This document shows, piece by piece, positions 18,872 to 30,782 of a stretch of DNA of 64,000 nucleotides. Each line of letters starts with the position of its first letter. Position 1 is the stretch's first letter. Both the position numbers and the translations under genes were made by a program. The notes beneath the pieces are model-generated. The model worked only from the letters and a program-made list of their open reading frames with translations. It made no database searches and was not told where the DNA came from. The stretch comes from Hydrogenophilales bacterium 16-64-46 (lineage in GTDB: Bacteria; Pseudomonadota; Gammaproteobacteria; Burkholderiales; Thiobacillaceae), in assembly GCA_002281775.1 (NCBI GenBank), contig NCGY01000011.1, forward strand, positions 1-64,000. The letters are read 5' to 3'.

Positions 18872-19996
18872 ATGAGCAAACGCGATTACTACGAAATCCT
18901 CGGCCTCGCCAAAAACGCCAGCGACGAGGAAATCAAGAAGGCCTACCGCAAGCTGGCCATGAAGTTCCATCCCGACCGCAACCCGGACGACAAGGGCGCG
19001 GAGGAGAAATTCAAGGAAGCGAAGCTGGCCTACGAAATCCTCTCCGACGCCGACAAGCGTTCGGCCTACGACCAGTTCGGCCACGCCGGCGTGGACCAGC
19101 AGGCTGGTATGGGCGGCGGCTTTGGCGGCGGCGGCAGCGGGTTTGCCGATGCCTTCTCCGACATCTTCGGCGATATCTTCGGCGGCGGTGGCGGCGGCAA
19201 CCGGCGCGACCGCGTGTATCGCGGGGCCGACCTGCGCTACAACCTCGAAATCGGTCTGGAAGAAGCCGCGCGCGGCACCGAAACAAAAATCCGCATCCCC
19301 ACGCTGGAGGAATGTGGCACCTGCCACGGCAGCGGGGCCAAGCCCGGCAGCCAGCCCACCACCTGCACCACCTGCGGCGGGCACGGCCAGGTACGTATCC
19401 AGCAGGGCTTTTTCTCGGTACAGCAGACCTGTCCGCGTTGCGGCGGCACCGGCAAGATGGTGACCGACCCCTGCCCCACCTGTCACGGTGAAGGCCGGGT
19501 GAAAAAGCACAAGACGCTGTCGGTGAAAATCCCGGCCGGGGTCGACAGCGGCGACCGCATCCGCCTCGCGGGCGAGGGCGAAGCCGGCGTCAACGGCGGC
19601 CCGGCGGGCGATCTGTACGTGGTGATCAACCTCAAGGAGCACCCGGTCTTCAAGCGCGACGGCGACGACCTGCATTGCGAAATGCCGATCTCCTTCGCTA
19701 GCGCCGCGCTGGGTGGCGAGGTCGAAATCCCCACGCTCGATGGCCACGCCAAGGTGAAGATTCCACCCGAAACCCAGACCGGCAAGGTCTTCCGCCTGCG
19801 CGGCAAGGGCATCAAGGGGGTGCGCAGCGCCGCCCCCGGCGACCTGCTCTGCCACATGCTGGTGGAAACACCGGTCAACCTATCGGAGCGCCAGCGCGAA
19901 CTGCTGCGCGAATTCGAATCGCTGGCACCGGGGCGCAACAACAACCCGCGCGCGCAGTCGTTCATGGACAAGGTGAAGGCCTTTTTCAGCCAGTAA
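18872..19996 (+). CDS. dnaJ: Chaperone protein DnaJ
   Basis: Hsp40 co-chaperone that delivers substrates to DnaK and stimulates its ATPase. 374 aa. J-domain with HPD (MKFHPDRNP, residues ~28-36), G/F-rich linker ([13 protein letters not shown]), four CxxCxGxG zinc repeats ([32 protein letters not shown]) and the C-terminal substrate-binding domain. Full length and intact. It is separated from dnaK by the composite repeat and lacks its own sigma-32 motif, so it depends on read-through. Confidence 0.99.
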   Translation: MSKRDYYEILGLAKNASDEEIKKAYRKLAMKFHPDRNPDDKGAEEKFKEAKLAYEILSDADKRSAYDQFGHAGVDQQAGMGGGFGGGGSGFADAFSDIFGDIFGGGGGGNRRDRVYRGADLRYNLEIGLEEAARGTETKIRIPTLEECGTCHGSGAKPGSQPTTCTTCGGHGQVRIQQGFFSVQQTCPRCGGTGKMVTDPCPTCHGEGRVKKHKTLSVKIPAGVDSGDRIRLAGEGEAGVNGGPAGDLYVVINLKEHPVFKRDGDDLHCEMPISFASAALGGEVEIPTLDGHAKVKIPPETQTGKVFRLRGKGIKGVRSAAPGDLLCHMLVETPVNLSERQRELLREFESLAPGRNNNPRAQSFMDKVKAFFSQ

Positions 19997-20177
19997 TTCC
20001 GTCGCACGCCGCGTTCAACTGCGGTTGCAGGTTCAAGGCCTGCCCGTCCTGTCCGTTATGTTAATGGATGGCTGACTCTCCGTGTCCGGGATGACCGGAG
20101 GGGACGCCCACCCATAACAGCCGCCTGCGTCCGCCCTGCCGGACAACAGGCGCAGCGACAAGGATGGAGCGAGACGC

Positions 20178-21830
20178 ATGCGTCGTCTGAAACTGGATAC
20201 GCTGTCCGGGCGCATCTTCGCGTTCTTTTTCGCGTTGATGCTCGTCGCCCAGCTGGGCAGCATCTGGATCAGCAGCACCCTCGGCGACTCGATCGCCCGC
20301 CAGACCCTGCGCGAAGAACTCGATACCGCCGAACGCGTGGTGCGCCAGCAGCTCGCGCAGAACACCGACTATCTGGCCCTGGGTGCACGCGTACTGGCGG
20401 CCGACTATGGTTTTCGCGAAGCTATGATGAGCCGCGACGTGCCCACGATCGTCTCCGCACTCGACAACCACAGCGCCCGCATCGATGCGGGCTGGATGCT
20501 GCTGGCCGATGCCCACGCCATGCCCCTGGCCACCAGCAGCAGGGCGGCGGCTCTGCTACGGCACGAACCCCTCGTTCGCTGGCTGCGCGGCCTGCCCAGT
20601 CACGGCGAGGCCACCACCCTGGCCAGCGTGGACGGGACGCTCTACCAGGTGATTGCCGTGAGCATTGCCGCGCCCAGACACGCGGGCACCATCGTCGTCG
20701 GCTTTCGCCTGGATGACCCGGTGGCGCAGGAACTGGGTGCCATCGCCGGCGCGCGCTTCAGCCTGGTCAGAATGAACGCCCGACAACACTGGGAAGTGGT
20801 GGCAAGCAATCTCGATACCCAGCCCCGCCGTCTGCTCGTCGACGCCCTGAACCAGCCCGACGCCCGTCAGGACACGGCATGGCTGGGCCAGCCGCCCCAC
20901 AGGATGCTCAGCGTACGGGGGCCGCTCGATGCGGTGCCCGGGCATCGAGTCGAACTGGTGGTACAGAAATCACTCGACGACGCGCTGGCACCTTTTGCGG
21001 CACTGCGCGACCGGCTGCTCTGGGTCACGCTGGCAGGGCTGGCACTGGCTGGCCTGTTCAGCTTTCGCATCGCGCGCGGCGTCACCCGGCCGCTGGTTGC
21101 GCTGGCGGACACTGCCGACAGGATCGCCCGGGGTGACTACTCGCGCAGCCGGGGAATCCACGCACCACGGGAAATCGCGGTGCTGTCTCGCGCGCTCGAC
21201 ACCATGCGCGAGCGCATCGCCCAGCGCGAAACCCGCATCGTCGAGCTGGCCACGCGTGAGGCACAAATACTCGATATGGCCTACCGCGACAGCCTGACCG
21301 GCCTGCCCAACCGCGCACTCTTCAACGAGCGGCTGGAACAGTCGCTCGCCGTCACGCTAAGGGCAGGGGCACCGCTCACCATCATGCTGCTCGACCTGGA
21401 TCGTTTCAAAGAGGTGAACGACAGCCATGGCCATCTGGTCGGTGACCAGCTGCTGGTGGCCGTGGCGCAGCGGCTACGCGCCCACCTCCAGCGCGGGTCC
21501 GATCTGGTCGCACGTCTGGGCGGCGATGAATTCGCGTTCCTGCTCCCCACCGAAACCCCCGAATCCGCAGGCCGTACCGCGCGCGCCCTGCTCGACGATC
21601 TCGCCCGCCCCTTCCCCATCGGCGACCACGAATTCGAAATCGGCGGCAGCCTGGGCCTGGCCGGCGCACCCGACAGCGGCCGCGATGCGCAGACCCTGAT
21701 GCACGAGGCGGACGTGGCGATGTATTACGCCAAGCGCATGCGCATCGGGATGGCGTTCGCGCAACCGGCAGACGTGCGGGCCCCGGAACGTGAAGCGGTC
21801 AGACCGGTGCCGTCGCTGGCCAATCAATAG
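20178..21830 (+). CDS. Membrane diguanylate cyclase (dCache-like sensor, HAMP, GGDEF)
   Basis: 550-aa protein predicted to make cyclic-di-GMP. A transmembrane helix (IFAFFFALMLVAQLGSIWI) precedes a periplasmic sensor of about 230 residues containing LAADYGFREAMMSRDV, resembling dCache_3. A second helix and HAMP follow (RGVTRPLVALADTADRIARG), then GGDEF. The active site GGDEF is at 448-452, with an upstream RxxD (RGSD) giving an inhibitory I-site, so the enzyme should be active and product-inhibited. The C-terminal tail is short. The sensor region is paralogous to the GGDEF-EAL protein about 3.6 kb downstream. It ends in a 7-base overlap with the convergent DUF3034 gene. Confidence 0.93.
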   Translation: MRRLKLDTLSGRIFAFFFALMLVAQLGSIWISSTLGDSIARQTLREELDTAERVVRQQLAQNTDYLALGARVLAADYGFREAMMSRDVPTIVSALDNHSARIDAGWMLLADAHAMPLATSSRAAALLRHEPLVRWLRGLPSHGEATTLASVDGTLYQVIAVSIAAPRHAGTIVVGFRLDDPVAQELGAIAGARFSLVRMNARQHWEVVASNLDTQPRRLLVDALNQPDARQDTAWLGQPPHRMLSVRGPLDAVPGHRVELVVQKSLDDALAPFAALRDRLLWVTLAGLALAGLFSFRIARGVTRPLVALADTADRIARGDYSRSRGIHAPREIAVLSRALDTMRERIAQRETRIVELATREAQILDMAYRDSLTGLPNRALFNERLEQSLAVTLRAGAPLTIMLLDLDRFKEVNDSHGHLVGDQLLVAVAQRLRAHLQRGSDLVARLGGDEFAFLLPTETPESAGRTARALLDDLARPFPIGDHEFEIGGSLGLAGAPDSGRDAQTLMHEADVAMYYAKRMRIGMAFAQPADVRAPEREAVRPVPSLANQ

Positions 21831-22675
21831 GCGAACTGCACCGAAAGATAGCTTGCCCGCTGGTCGGCCTTGTCGGCGACCGTGCCCAGCCAGGCGTGGG
21901 CGAGCGTGAACGAGACGTGCTTGTTGGGCCACCAGGCCAGGAACACGTCGCGGTAGTCGTCTTCGGGAAACACGCTGAGATTGCTGGGCTTCTGCCGGTA
22001 CTCGGCCCCCACGGCCAGGTTGTCCCGCAGCAGCCAGGCGGCACTGGCTTCGACCTGTAACTCCATCCGGTCGCCCAGATCGCCACCGAAGCCCAAGAGG
22101 CCCATCTGGTTGGCGCGCGTGCCGCGCAATGTGCCGTTCAACAGCAGGCTCCGTCCCAGTGGCCCGTCGATGAAGAGCTTGGTCGCGCTCACGTAGAGAT
22201 CGGTATCGCTGTCCCGCCGTGCGCCCAGCGCAGCAGGCACCGCAGCGAAATCGCGGTTGTGCTTGTACTGCGCCCCGATTGCCAGCTGCGGCAGCCAGCG
22301 ATCCTGATCGTAGACCGCATCGCCTGCCAGCCTGAGCTTGACGCCGACGATATCCTGTTCGATAGATGCACCCGGCACCGTCGTACCCAGGCCCAGACGT
22401 TGCCGCGCGAACGAGAGTTCGAACCGGTCGTAAATGCCGACCCCGACGCCCGCTGCCGTGAGCCGGAAATCGCTGATGTCGAGATGCGTGACGAATGCCG
22501 TCGCGCCGATTTCCCGGCTCGTGCCGGTGCCGGCAATGAGCGCCCAGGGCGACAGCCCGCCGCCCGCCGCGCCCTCGATCTGCGACACGCCGCCCGTGGC
22601 CACGAGCCGCCCGCCGCCCAGCGCAGGCGTACTCAGCAGCAGCAGCGCACACGCCATCGTCCAGCCTGTTTTCAT
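21824..22675 (-). CDS. DUF3034 family outer-membrane-type protein
   Basis: 283 aa from ATG 22675 with GGAGC upstream. A signal peptide (MACALLLLSTPALGGG) is followed by a beta-rich protein with alternating strands (GVGVGIYDRFELSFARQRLG, MELQVEASAAWLLRDNLAVG) ending YLSVQFAY; a C-terminal aromatic residue is typical of outer-membrane barrels. It resembles DUF3034 proteins, which have no defined function. It is divergent from the haemoglobin-cupredoxin operon and shares its promoter region, hinting at common regulation. Confidence 0.75.
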   Translation of the reverse strand: MKTGWTMACALLLLSTPALGGGRLVATGGVSQIEGAAGGGLSPWALIAGTGTSREIGATAFVTHLDISDFRLTAAGVGVGIYDRFELSFARQRLGLGTTVPGASIEQDIVGVKLRLAGDAVYDQDRWLPQLAIGAQYKHNRDFAAVPAALGARRDSDTDLYVSATKLFIDGPLGRSLLLNGTLRGTRANQMGLLGFGGDLGDRMELQVEASAAWLLRDNLAVGAEYRQKPSNLSVFPEDDYRDVFLAWWPNKHVSFTLAHAWLGTVADKADQRASYLSVQFAY

Positions 22676-22818
22676 GTTTGCTCCGCGTTGTCGGTTGATT
22701 CGGGTACAACAACGACGCAATCCGGCCTGACTTGAACCCTCGCCCGCGAAACGGCATCAAGTAATGGCGGCCGCCTGCCGTTAGTAGCCATGCGGATTTG
22801 TAATTTCAGGACAAGAAC

Positions 22819-23235
22819 ATGCGGAATATAGCAATCGGCCTGCTCGGGCTTGCGCTGGCCACGGGCGCTGCCCGGGCCGAGGGAACGCTCTACGAGCGAC
22901 TCGGCGGCGAGGCCGGCGTGGCGCAGATCACCTCGGAATACATCGACGCCGTGGCGAACGACCCGGCCGTCAACCAGTCATTCGAGAAGGTCAACCTCAA
23001 GCGCCTGAAAAAGATGCTCGCCGAGTTCACCTGTTCGCTCACCGGCGGCGGCTGCGTCTATAGCGGCGACGACATGAAGATCGTGCACAAGAACCTGAAG
23101 ATCACCGAGCGCGAGTTCAACGCGCTGGTCGAGGCGCTGCGTGTTTCACTGGATCGCCACGGCGTGTCGCAGCGCGACAAGAACGCGCTGCTGGCCATCT
23201 TCGCCCCGATGCAACGGGACATCGTCGAAAAATGA
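22819..23235 (+). CDS. Secreted group 1 truncated haemoglobin
   Basis: 138 aa. A signal peptide (MRNIAIGLLGLALATGAARA) suggests export; most truncated haemoglobins are cytoplasmic, so this is unusual though known for similar periplasmic family members. The domain begins LYERLGGEAGVAQITSEYID, and the proximal haem ligand is likely H90 (DMKIVHKNLKIT). The family binds O2 or NO and may detoxify or sense them. It also has two cysteines (TCSLTGGGC) near the haem pocket. It overlaps the cupredoxin gene by ATGA. Confidence 0.85.
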   Translation: MRNIAIGLLGLALATGAARAEGTLYERLGGEAGVAQITSEYIDAVANDPAVNQSFEKVNLKRLKKMLAEFTCSLTGGGCVYSGDDMKIVHKNLKITEREFNALVEALRVSLDRHGVSQRDKNALLAIFAPMQRDIVEK

Positions 23236-23822
23236 AATCCGTCCTGCTGCTCGCCCTGATCCTGCCCGCTCTCGCCCACGCGGCCACGCTCACGCTCAAC
23301 CTCCGCGACGAACGTGGCAACCCCGCCGAAGATACGGTGGTGTATCTGATGTCGGAGAAAACCCCCGGCCTGCCGATCAGGCAGGCACAGACCCGCATCG
23401 ACCAGGTCAACAAGACCTTCGTGCCGCTGGTGTCCGCCATCCAGCGCGGCACCCGCGTGCAGTTCCCCAACAAGGACAATATCCGGCATCACGTCTATTC
23501 GTTCTCGAAGGCCAAGAAATTCGAGATCAAGCTGTATGCCGACACGCCGGCCAAGCCCATCCTGTTCGACCAGCCCGGCTACGTCGCTATGGGCTGCAAC
23601 ATCCACGACAACATGATCGCCCACCTGCTGGTCGTCGAAACGCCCTACTTCGCGGTGGCCGACAGGACAGGACGTGCCGTGATCAGCGATGTGCCGCCGG
23701 GCAACTATTCGCTCATCGCCTGGCATTACCTGCGCCCCGACAGGGACGCGCTGGTGATGCCGGTCAAACTCGCCAACGACACGACCCTCGGCGCAAGCGT
23801 GCGCACCCGGGGCGGGGACTAG
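23232..23822 (+). CDS. Secreted cupredoxin-like protein (methylamine-utilization-like family)
   Basis: 196 aa with a signal peptide (MKSVLLLALILPALAHAA). The cupredoxin part shows a plausible type-1 copper site: H86/H87 (RHHVYSF), C122, H125 and M128 (GCNIHDNM). The N-terminal half is Ig/carboxypeptidase-regulatory-like (LTLNLRDERGNPAEDTVVYLM). NCBI-type annotations call such proteins methylamine utilization proteins, but no methylamine genes are here. It is translationally coupled to the haemoglobin (ATGA) and 2 bases upstream of the GGDEF-EAL gene. Role in electron transfer or copper/redox sensing is inferred. Confidence 0.75.
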   Translation: MKSVLLLALILPALAHAATLTLNLRDERGNPAEDTVVYLMSEKTPGLPIRQAQTRIDQVNKTFVPLVSAIQRGTRVQFPNKDNIRHHVYSFSKAKKFEIKLYADTPAKPILFDQPGYVAMGCNIHDNMIAHLLVVETPYFAVADRTGRAVISDVPPGNYSLIAWHYLRPDRDALVMPVKLANDTTLGASVRTRGGD

Positions 23823-23824
23823 GC

Positions 23825-26206
23825 GTGAGGCTGCCGCGTTTCAGGACCCTGCAGGGCCGCATCTTTGCGTTTTTCTTCGGCCTGCTGCTGCTGACGCAAG
23901 TTGCGGGTTATACCCTCACCAGCACGATAGGCTGGTCGATCATGAAGGACATGCTCGCCCAGGACCTGCGCGGCGGGCAGCAGGTATTCGAACGGCTGTC
24001 GCAGCAGAACACCCAGTTCCTGACGCAGGCCGCACGGGTGCTGGCTGCGGATTATGGCTTCCGCGAAGCCATCGCCAGCGACGATACCGACACCATCGCC
24101 TCGGCACTGGAAAACCACGGTTCGCGCATCCGCGCCGACTTGATGATGTTCGTCGATGCGAACGGCACGGCCTATCTGGGTAGCGGCAAGCCCTCGTCCC
24201 TGCAAGACTCCGGGCGCATCGCCACCCTGCTGCAAGCCCTCTCGCCGCAGGGCGAATCCACCGGCTATGTCCGGCTGGGAAACCAGCTCTACCAGGTGAT
24301 CGTGGCACCGGTGAGAACGCCGCTGCCCATCGGCAGGGTCATCGCCGGCTTTCGCATCAAGGCCGAGACAGCGCGTGACTTCGGCCGGATCACGAATACC
24401 GACATCAGCTTCCTGAGCCGCTCCCGCGATGGCGACTGGCAGATTCATGCCAGCACCCTGCCCGTAGCCGTGCAGGAGGAGATCGCCGGCGAACTCGGCC
24501 GTGCGCCCGACCAGGTCATGTCGCCGCACAGGATCGACACCGCCGGGGCGAGCTATCTCACGCTCGACGTGCCGCTGGCTGCGCTCAACGTGCTGAAGGC
24601 ACGCGTCATCCTGCAGTCGAATATCGACCGGGCCGCCGCGCCCTTCTACGAACTGCTCGGCAGCCTGACGATCCTGGGCCTGATCGGGCTCTTGCTGTCG
24701 AGCCTGGCAAGTTTCATGATGTCGCGCGGCATCGCCGCGCCCTTGCGCACCTTGTCCGGTTACGCCCGCAGCATCGCCAGCGGCGACTACCGTACCCCGC
24801 CGCCGCTCGACCGCAAAGACGAACTCGCCGACCTGGCCCACGCCTTCGGCGACATGAGCGGCGCGATCGCCGAACGCGAAAAACGCATACTCGAACTCGC
24901 TTACACCGACCCGCTCACGGGCTTGTCCAACCGCGCGCATTTCATCGAACAGCTGGCCACGGCGCTTGCTGCCACGGGGCGCGCGGGTGCGCCGCTCGCG
25001 GTGGTGCTGCTCGATCTCGACCGTTTCCGCTATGTCAACGACTCGCTGGGCCATCCCATCGGCGACCAGGTCTTGCGCGAAGTGGCGCGCCGCCTGGTCG
25101 CCGAGTTACGACAAACCGATACGGTGGCCCGTCTGGGCGGCGACGAATTCGCCATTCTGCTGCCCACCGCCACGCCTGCCGCCGCACGCAAGGTAGTCAA
25201 CAAGCTGCTGCTTGCACTGGAAGCCCCCATGGACATCGAAGGCCAGCTGGTCGATATCCACGGCAGCTTCGGCATCGCCACTTCGCCCGAGCACAGCGCC
25301 GACCCGACCACCCTGCTGCGCTGCGCCGACGTCGCCATGTACAAGGCCAAGCACGACAACCTGGGCTACGCCGAATACGATACCCGCTACGACGAAAACA
25401 CGCTCGACCGGCTCTCGCTGATGAGCGAACTGCGCGAAGCGGTCGAGCTGAACCAGCTGGTACTCTTCTATCAGCCCAAGATCGACCTCAAGCACAGCGA
25501 CAGCTTCGCCGTGGAGGCGCTGGTGCGCTGGGTGCATCCGCGTCGCGGCTTCGTGCCGCCGGATCGTTTCATTCCCTTTGCTGAGCACACCGGCTATATC
25601 CGCGAAATCACCCAGTGGGTGCTGCGCGAAGGCGTCAGGCAGTGCAGCGTCTGGCAACACGCCGGGCTCGACGTGAGTATCTCGATCAATCTCTCGGCAC
25701 GCGACCTGATGAATGCGGAATTGCCGGTCTTTTTTGCCGCGCTGCTGAAGACGCACGGCTGCCGGCCGGATCGTATCTGCCTGGAAATCACCGAAAGCGC
25801 GGTGCTGGACGACCCCCGCCATGCGCTGGAAAACCTGAAGCGTCTGGAAGCCACGGGCTGCAAGCTGGCGCTCGACGATTACGGCACCGGCTATTCCTCG
25901 CTGTCCTACCTCAAGCGGATGCCGGTGTGCGAGCTGAAGATCGACCGTTCCTTCGTACAGAACATGGTCAACGATCCCAACGACACGGTGATCGTGCGCT
26001 CCACCATCGATCTCGCGCACAACCTCGGCTTGCGGGTGGTGGCGGAAGGTGTGGAGAACGAAGCCATCCTGAACCAGCTGTGTCTATTGGGATGCGACCA
26101 GGCGCAGGGCTACTTTTTTTCCAAACCGGTGTCGGCGGCGGATTTTGAAATCTGGGTACAGTCGCAGGGCTGGCGTGACCAGGTCCAGGTTGCGCGTCGC
26201 GCCTGA
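23825..26206 (+). CDS. GGDEF-EAL protein with dCache-like periplasmic sensor
   Basis: 793 aa from GTG 23825, just after the previous stop; the frame is open to 23141 but the extension overlaps two real genes. Order: transmembrane helix (IFAFFFGLLLLTQVAGYTL), sensor similar to that of the protein encoded at 20178-21830 (RVLAADYGFREAIASDDTDT), second helix, HAMP, GGDEF (438-442, with I-site RQTD) and EAL (E564). The EAL part keeps residues NLSARDL, EITES, DDYGTGYSSL, KIDRSF and AEGVEN needed for phosphodiesterase activity, so both activities are possible. Being the last gene of the haemoglobin-cupredoxin operon suggests redox or gas control of c-di-GMP. Confidence 0.93.
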   Translation: MRLPRFRTLQGRIFAFFFGLLLLTQVAGYTLTSTIGWSIMKDMLAQDLRGGQQVFERLSQQNTQFLTQAARVLAADYGFREAIASDDTDTIASALENHGSRIRADLMMFVDANGTAYLGSGKPSSLQDSGRIATLLQALSPQGESTGYVRLGNQLYQVIVAPVRTPLPIGRVIAGFRIKAETARDFGRITNTDISFLSRSRDGDWQIHASTLPVAVQEEIAGELGRAPDQVMSPHRIDTAGASYLTLDVPLAALNVLKARVILQSNIDRAAAPFYELLGSLTILGLIGLLLSSLASFMMSRGIAAPLRTLSGYARSIASGDYRTPPPLDRKDELADLAHAFGDMSGAIAEREKRILELAYTDPLTGLSNRAHFIEQLATALAATGRAGAPLAVVLLDLDRFRYVNDSLGHPIGDQVLREVARRLVAELRQTDTVARLGGDEFAILLPTATPAAARKVVNKLLLALEAPMDIEGQLVDIHGSFGIATSPEHSADPTTLLRCADVAMYKAKHDNLGYAEYDTRYDENTLDRLSLMSELREAVELNQLVLFYQPKIDLKHSDSFAVEALVRWVHPRRGFVPPDRFIPFAEHTGYIREITQWVLREGVRQCSVWQHAGLDVSISINLSARDLMNAELPVFFAALLKTHGCRPDRICLEITESAVLDDPRHALENLKRLEATGCKLALDDYGTGYSSLSYLKRMPVCELKIDRSFVQNMVNDPNDTVIVRSTIDLAHNLGLRVVAEGVENEAILNQLCLLGCDQAQGYFFSKPVSAADFEIWVQSQGWRDQVQVARRA

Positions 26207-26977
26207 TCAGGCACGCGCAGCGGCAAACAGCCGGAAAAAGTTCTCGGTCGTGGCCGCCCCGATGATTTCGGGTGTGGTGCCGCGCAGCCGCGCGATCTCT
26301 TCCGCCACATGCTTCACAAAACCCGGCTCGTTGGTCTGGCCGCGATGCGGCACCGGCGCGAGATAGGGCGAGTCGGTCTCGATCAGCATCCGCTCCAGCG
26401 GAACGGCGGCGGCCACCTCGCGCAGCGACGCTGCGTTCTTGAACGTGACGATGCCAGAAAACGAGATGTAGAACCCGAGTTCGATGGCCGCTTCGGCCAC
26501 GGCGAGGCTCTCGGTGAAGCAGTGCATCACCCCGCCCGCCTCGCCGGCGTTTTCCTCACGCATGATCGCCAGCGTGTCGTCCGCCGCGGCGCGGGTGTGG
26601 ATGATCAGCGGCTTGCCGCTGGCGCGTGCCGCACGGATGTGGGTACGAAAGCGCTCGCGCTGCCATTCCAGATCGCCGCTCAGGCGAAAGTAATCGAGGC
26701 CGGTCTCGCCGATGGCCACCACCCGGGGGTGATCGGCCAGCGCGACGAGTTCGTCCACACTCGGCTCGGTGCAGTCTTCATGATCGGGATGCACGCCCAC
26801 CGACGCAAAGACATTCGGATGCGCCTCGGCCAGCGCGCGCACCTCGGGGAATTTCTCCAGTTCCACACTGATGCACAGCGCATGGCTCACCTGGCTGGCG
26901 GCCATGCGCTCGAAAAGCGCGGGCAGCTTGTCGGCGAAGTCGGGAAAATTGATGTGGCAGTGTGAGTCGACGAACAT
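26207..26977 (-). CDS. tatD: TatD family metal-dependent hydrolase
   Basis: 256-aa TIM-barrel hydrolase. The family is linked to 3'-5' DNase or D-aminoacyl hydrolysis. The metal-binding HxH is in the first residues (DSHCHINFP), with IGETGLDYF (Glu), IIHTRAA (His), VMHCFTE (His) and the final IETDSPYL (Asp), which together form the binuclear site. It ends immediately next to the convergent GGDEF-EAL gene. PilZ and holB lie upstream on the same strand, an arrangement common in proteobacteria. Confidence 0.95.
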   Translation of the reverse strand: MFVDSHCHINFPDFADKLPALFERMAASQVSHALCISVELEKFPEVRALAEAHPNVFASVGVHPDHEDCTEPSVDELVALADHPRVVAIGETGLDYFRLSGDLEWQRERFRTHIRAARASGKPLIIHTRAAADDTLAIMREENAGEAGGVMHCFTESLAVAEAAIELGFYISFSGIVTFKNAASLREVAAAVPLERMLIETDSPYLAPVPHRGQTNEPGFVKHVAEEIARLRGTTPEIIGAATTENFFRLFAAARA

Positions 26978-27111
26978 GGGAGTTGAGGATTCGGGGGCCA
27001 GGGGCTGGGGAAATCGCGCGGCGGCTGCGCGGTTTCATGAATTTGTGGGTACGTCGGAGCCGCTCAAAGCCCCCTGCTCCCTAAATCCTAATCCCTGGTG
27101 CCGAAGTTTGC
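26978..27111. repeat. composite intergenic repeat (copy 2)
   Basis: Left GAGGATTCGGGGGCCAGGG and right CCCTGCTCCCTAAATCC arms flank a central GC-rich stem around AAATCGCGCGGCGGCTGCGC followed by GGTTT. Same plan as the copies near dnaK and guaA. It lies between pilZ and tatD. Confidence 0.65.
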
Positions 27112-27486
27112 CTACATGGTATGAGTGGGACGGGTGGATTTTAGCGAACCGCCGAGCAAGCCTTCAATCTTGTTCAGGGCCATCTTGCCGCTTTCATTGG
27201 CGGCAAACTGCACGCCCACGCCCTGGGTGCGCCCGCCGTGTGCCCCGGCTGGCGAAATCCACACCACCTTGCCGGACACCGGCAGCTTGGCCGGATCTTC
27301 CATCAGGGTGAGCAGCATGAAGACTTCCTCGCCCATCTTGTAGGACTTGTTGGTGGGAATGAACAGCCCGCCGCCCTTAACGAAAGGCATGTAGGCCGCG
27401 AACAGCGCCGATTTTTCCTTGATCGACAGCGACAGCACGCCCGGGCGGGCCCCGCCATCGGCCGGGAGATTCACGTTCGCATTCAT
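27112..27486 (-). CDS. PilZ domain protein (type IV pilus/c-di-GMP-related)
   Basis: 124 aa from ATG 27486; an ATG at 27495 is also possible, but its Shine-Dalgarno (AAGGG) would be too close, whereas it is about 10 bases from 27486. The PilZ-like core has ALFAAYMPFVKGGGLFIPTN, GEEVFMLLTLME and SGKVVWISPAG ending GVGVQF. The RxxxR and (D/N)xSxxG c-di-GMP ligands are not clear, as in the PilZ proteins of type IV pilus assembly encoded beside holB. It lies 30 bases downstream of holB on the same strand. Confidence 0.85.
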   Translation of the reverse strand: MNANVNLPADGGARPGVLSLSIKEKSALFAAYMPFVKGGGLFIPTNKSYKMGEEVFMLLTLMEDPAKLPVSGKVVWISPAGAHGGRTQGVGVQFAANESGKMALNKIEGLLGGSLKSTRPTHTM

Positions 27487-27516
27487 GTCGCGCATTCCCT
27501 TTCCAAGCAGTCGTTC

Positions 27517-29972
<2,456 letters not shown>

Positions 29973-29989
<17 letters not shown>

Positions 29990-30782
29990 GCACAAGCTCG
30001 TCGAGGCGGGTGCGCCAGCCGGCGTCGGACAATATCGCGTCATCGATCCGGGCCAGGCGGCGAATGCCGATCAGGCTGTTGCCAATCAGCACTTCGTCTG
30101 CCGCGAGTATAGCGGCTGGTTGACACCGCTCGTAACGGATTCCCAGCCCCAGTCGGGCGGCCCGGCGCAACAGGCGCGCCCGCGTCACGCCGGTGATGCC
30201 GCAATCATCCAGCGGCGGCGTGCAGAGCGTGTTGCCCGCCAGCCAGAACAGGTTGCTCTGCGTGCCGCCGACCAGTTGCCCGCCGGCGTCGCAGAGCAGG
30301 CCTTCGAAGCAGCCTGGGTCGTTCCATTCCGCCCGCGCCAGCACGTTTTCGAGGCGGTTGAGATGCTTGATGCCGGCAAGACGCGGCTGCGCCGCCAGAC
30401 GCAAGCTGCACAGCCGGGCGGTCACGTCGGTCGGCGTACCGGCTTGCGCCATCGGCGGCAGGGCCGACGCCATGACGATGCGCGTCGCCGGGTTACCGAC
30501 GGGCGGCGCGTAGCCGCGCACGCCACTGCCCCGGGTGACGAGTATCTTGACTGCGCAATCGGCACCGTCAGCCACCCGGCCGACCTCGTCGCGCAGGGTA
30601 TCACCATCAGGGACGGGCAAGGCCAGCGCGATGCAGTCACGCCGCAGCGTGTCGAACTGGTCGCACCACCATAGCGGCACACCGGCCCGGCATTTGAGGG
30701 TGCGGAAGACGCCGTCGCCGTAGGCGAGGCCTCGATCACGCGCATCGATGGCTGTGGCCGACTCGCCGTTGACGAGGATCAT
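29973..30782 (-). CDS. pabC: Aminodeoxychorismate lyase
   Basis: PLP-dependent enzyme that converts aminodeoxychorismate to p-aminobenzoate and pyruvate in folate synthesis. 269 aa, fold type IV. MILVNGESATAIDARDRGLAYGDGVFRTL is the typical opening, IKHLNRLENVLA contains the PLP lysine, and VGGTQSNLFWL and TGVTRARLL follow. Its start overlaps pabB by ATGA, so synthesis of p-aminobenzoate is coupled in one operon. Confidence 0.95.

Noticed and set aside
20020-20177. Possible c-di-GMP riboswitch before the GGDEF gene
   Set aside because: The conserved GEMM elements (tetraloop/receptor and the GACGCAAAG-type core) could not be identified.
23141-23824. Extended frame of the GGDEF-EAL gene from 23141
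   Set aside because: It overlaps the haemoglobin and cupredoxin genes; GTG 23825 fits the sensor start and operon spacing.
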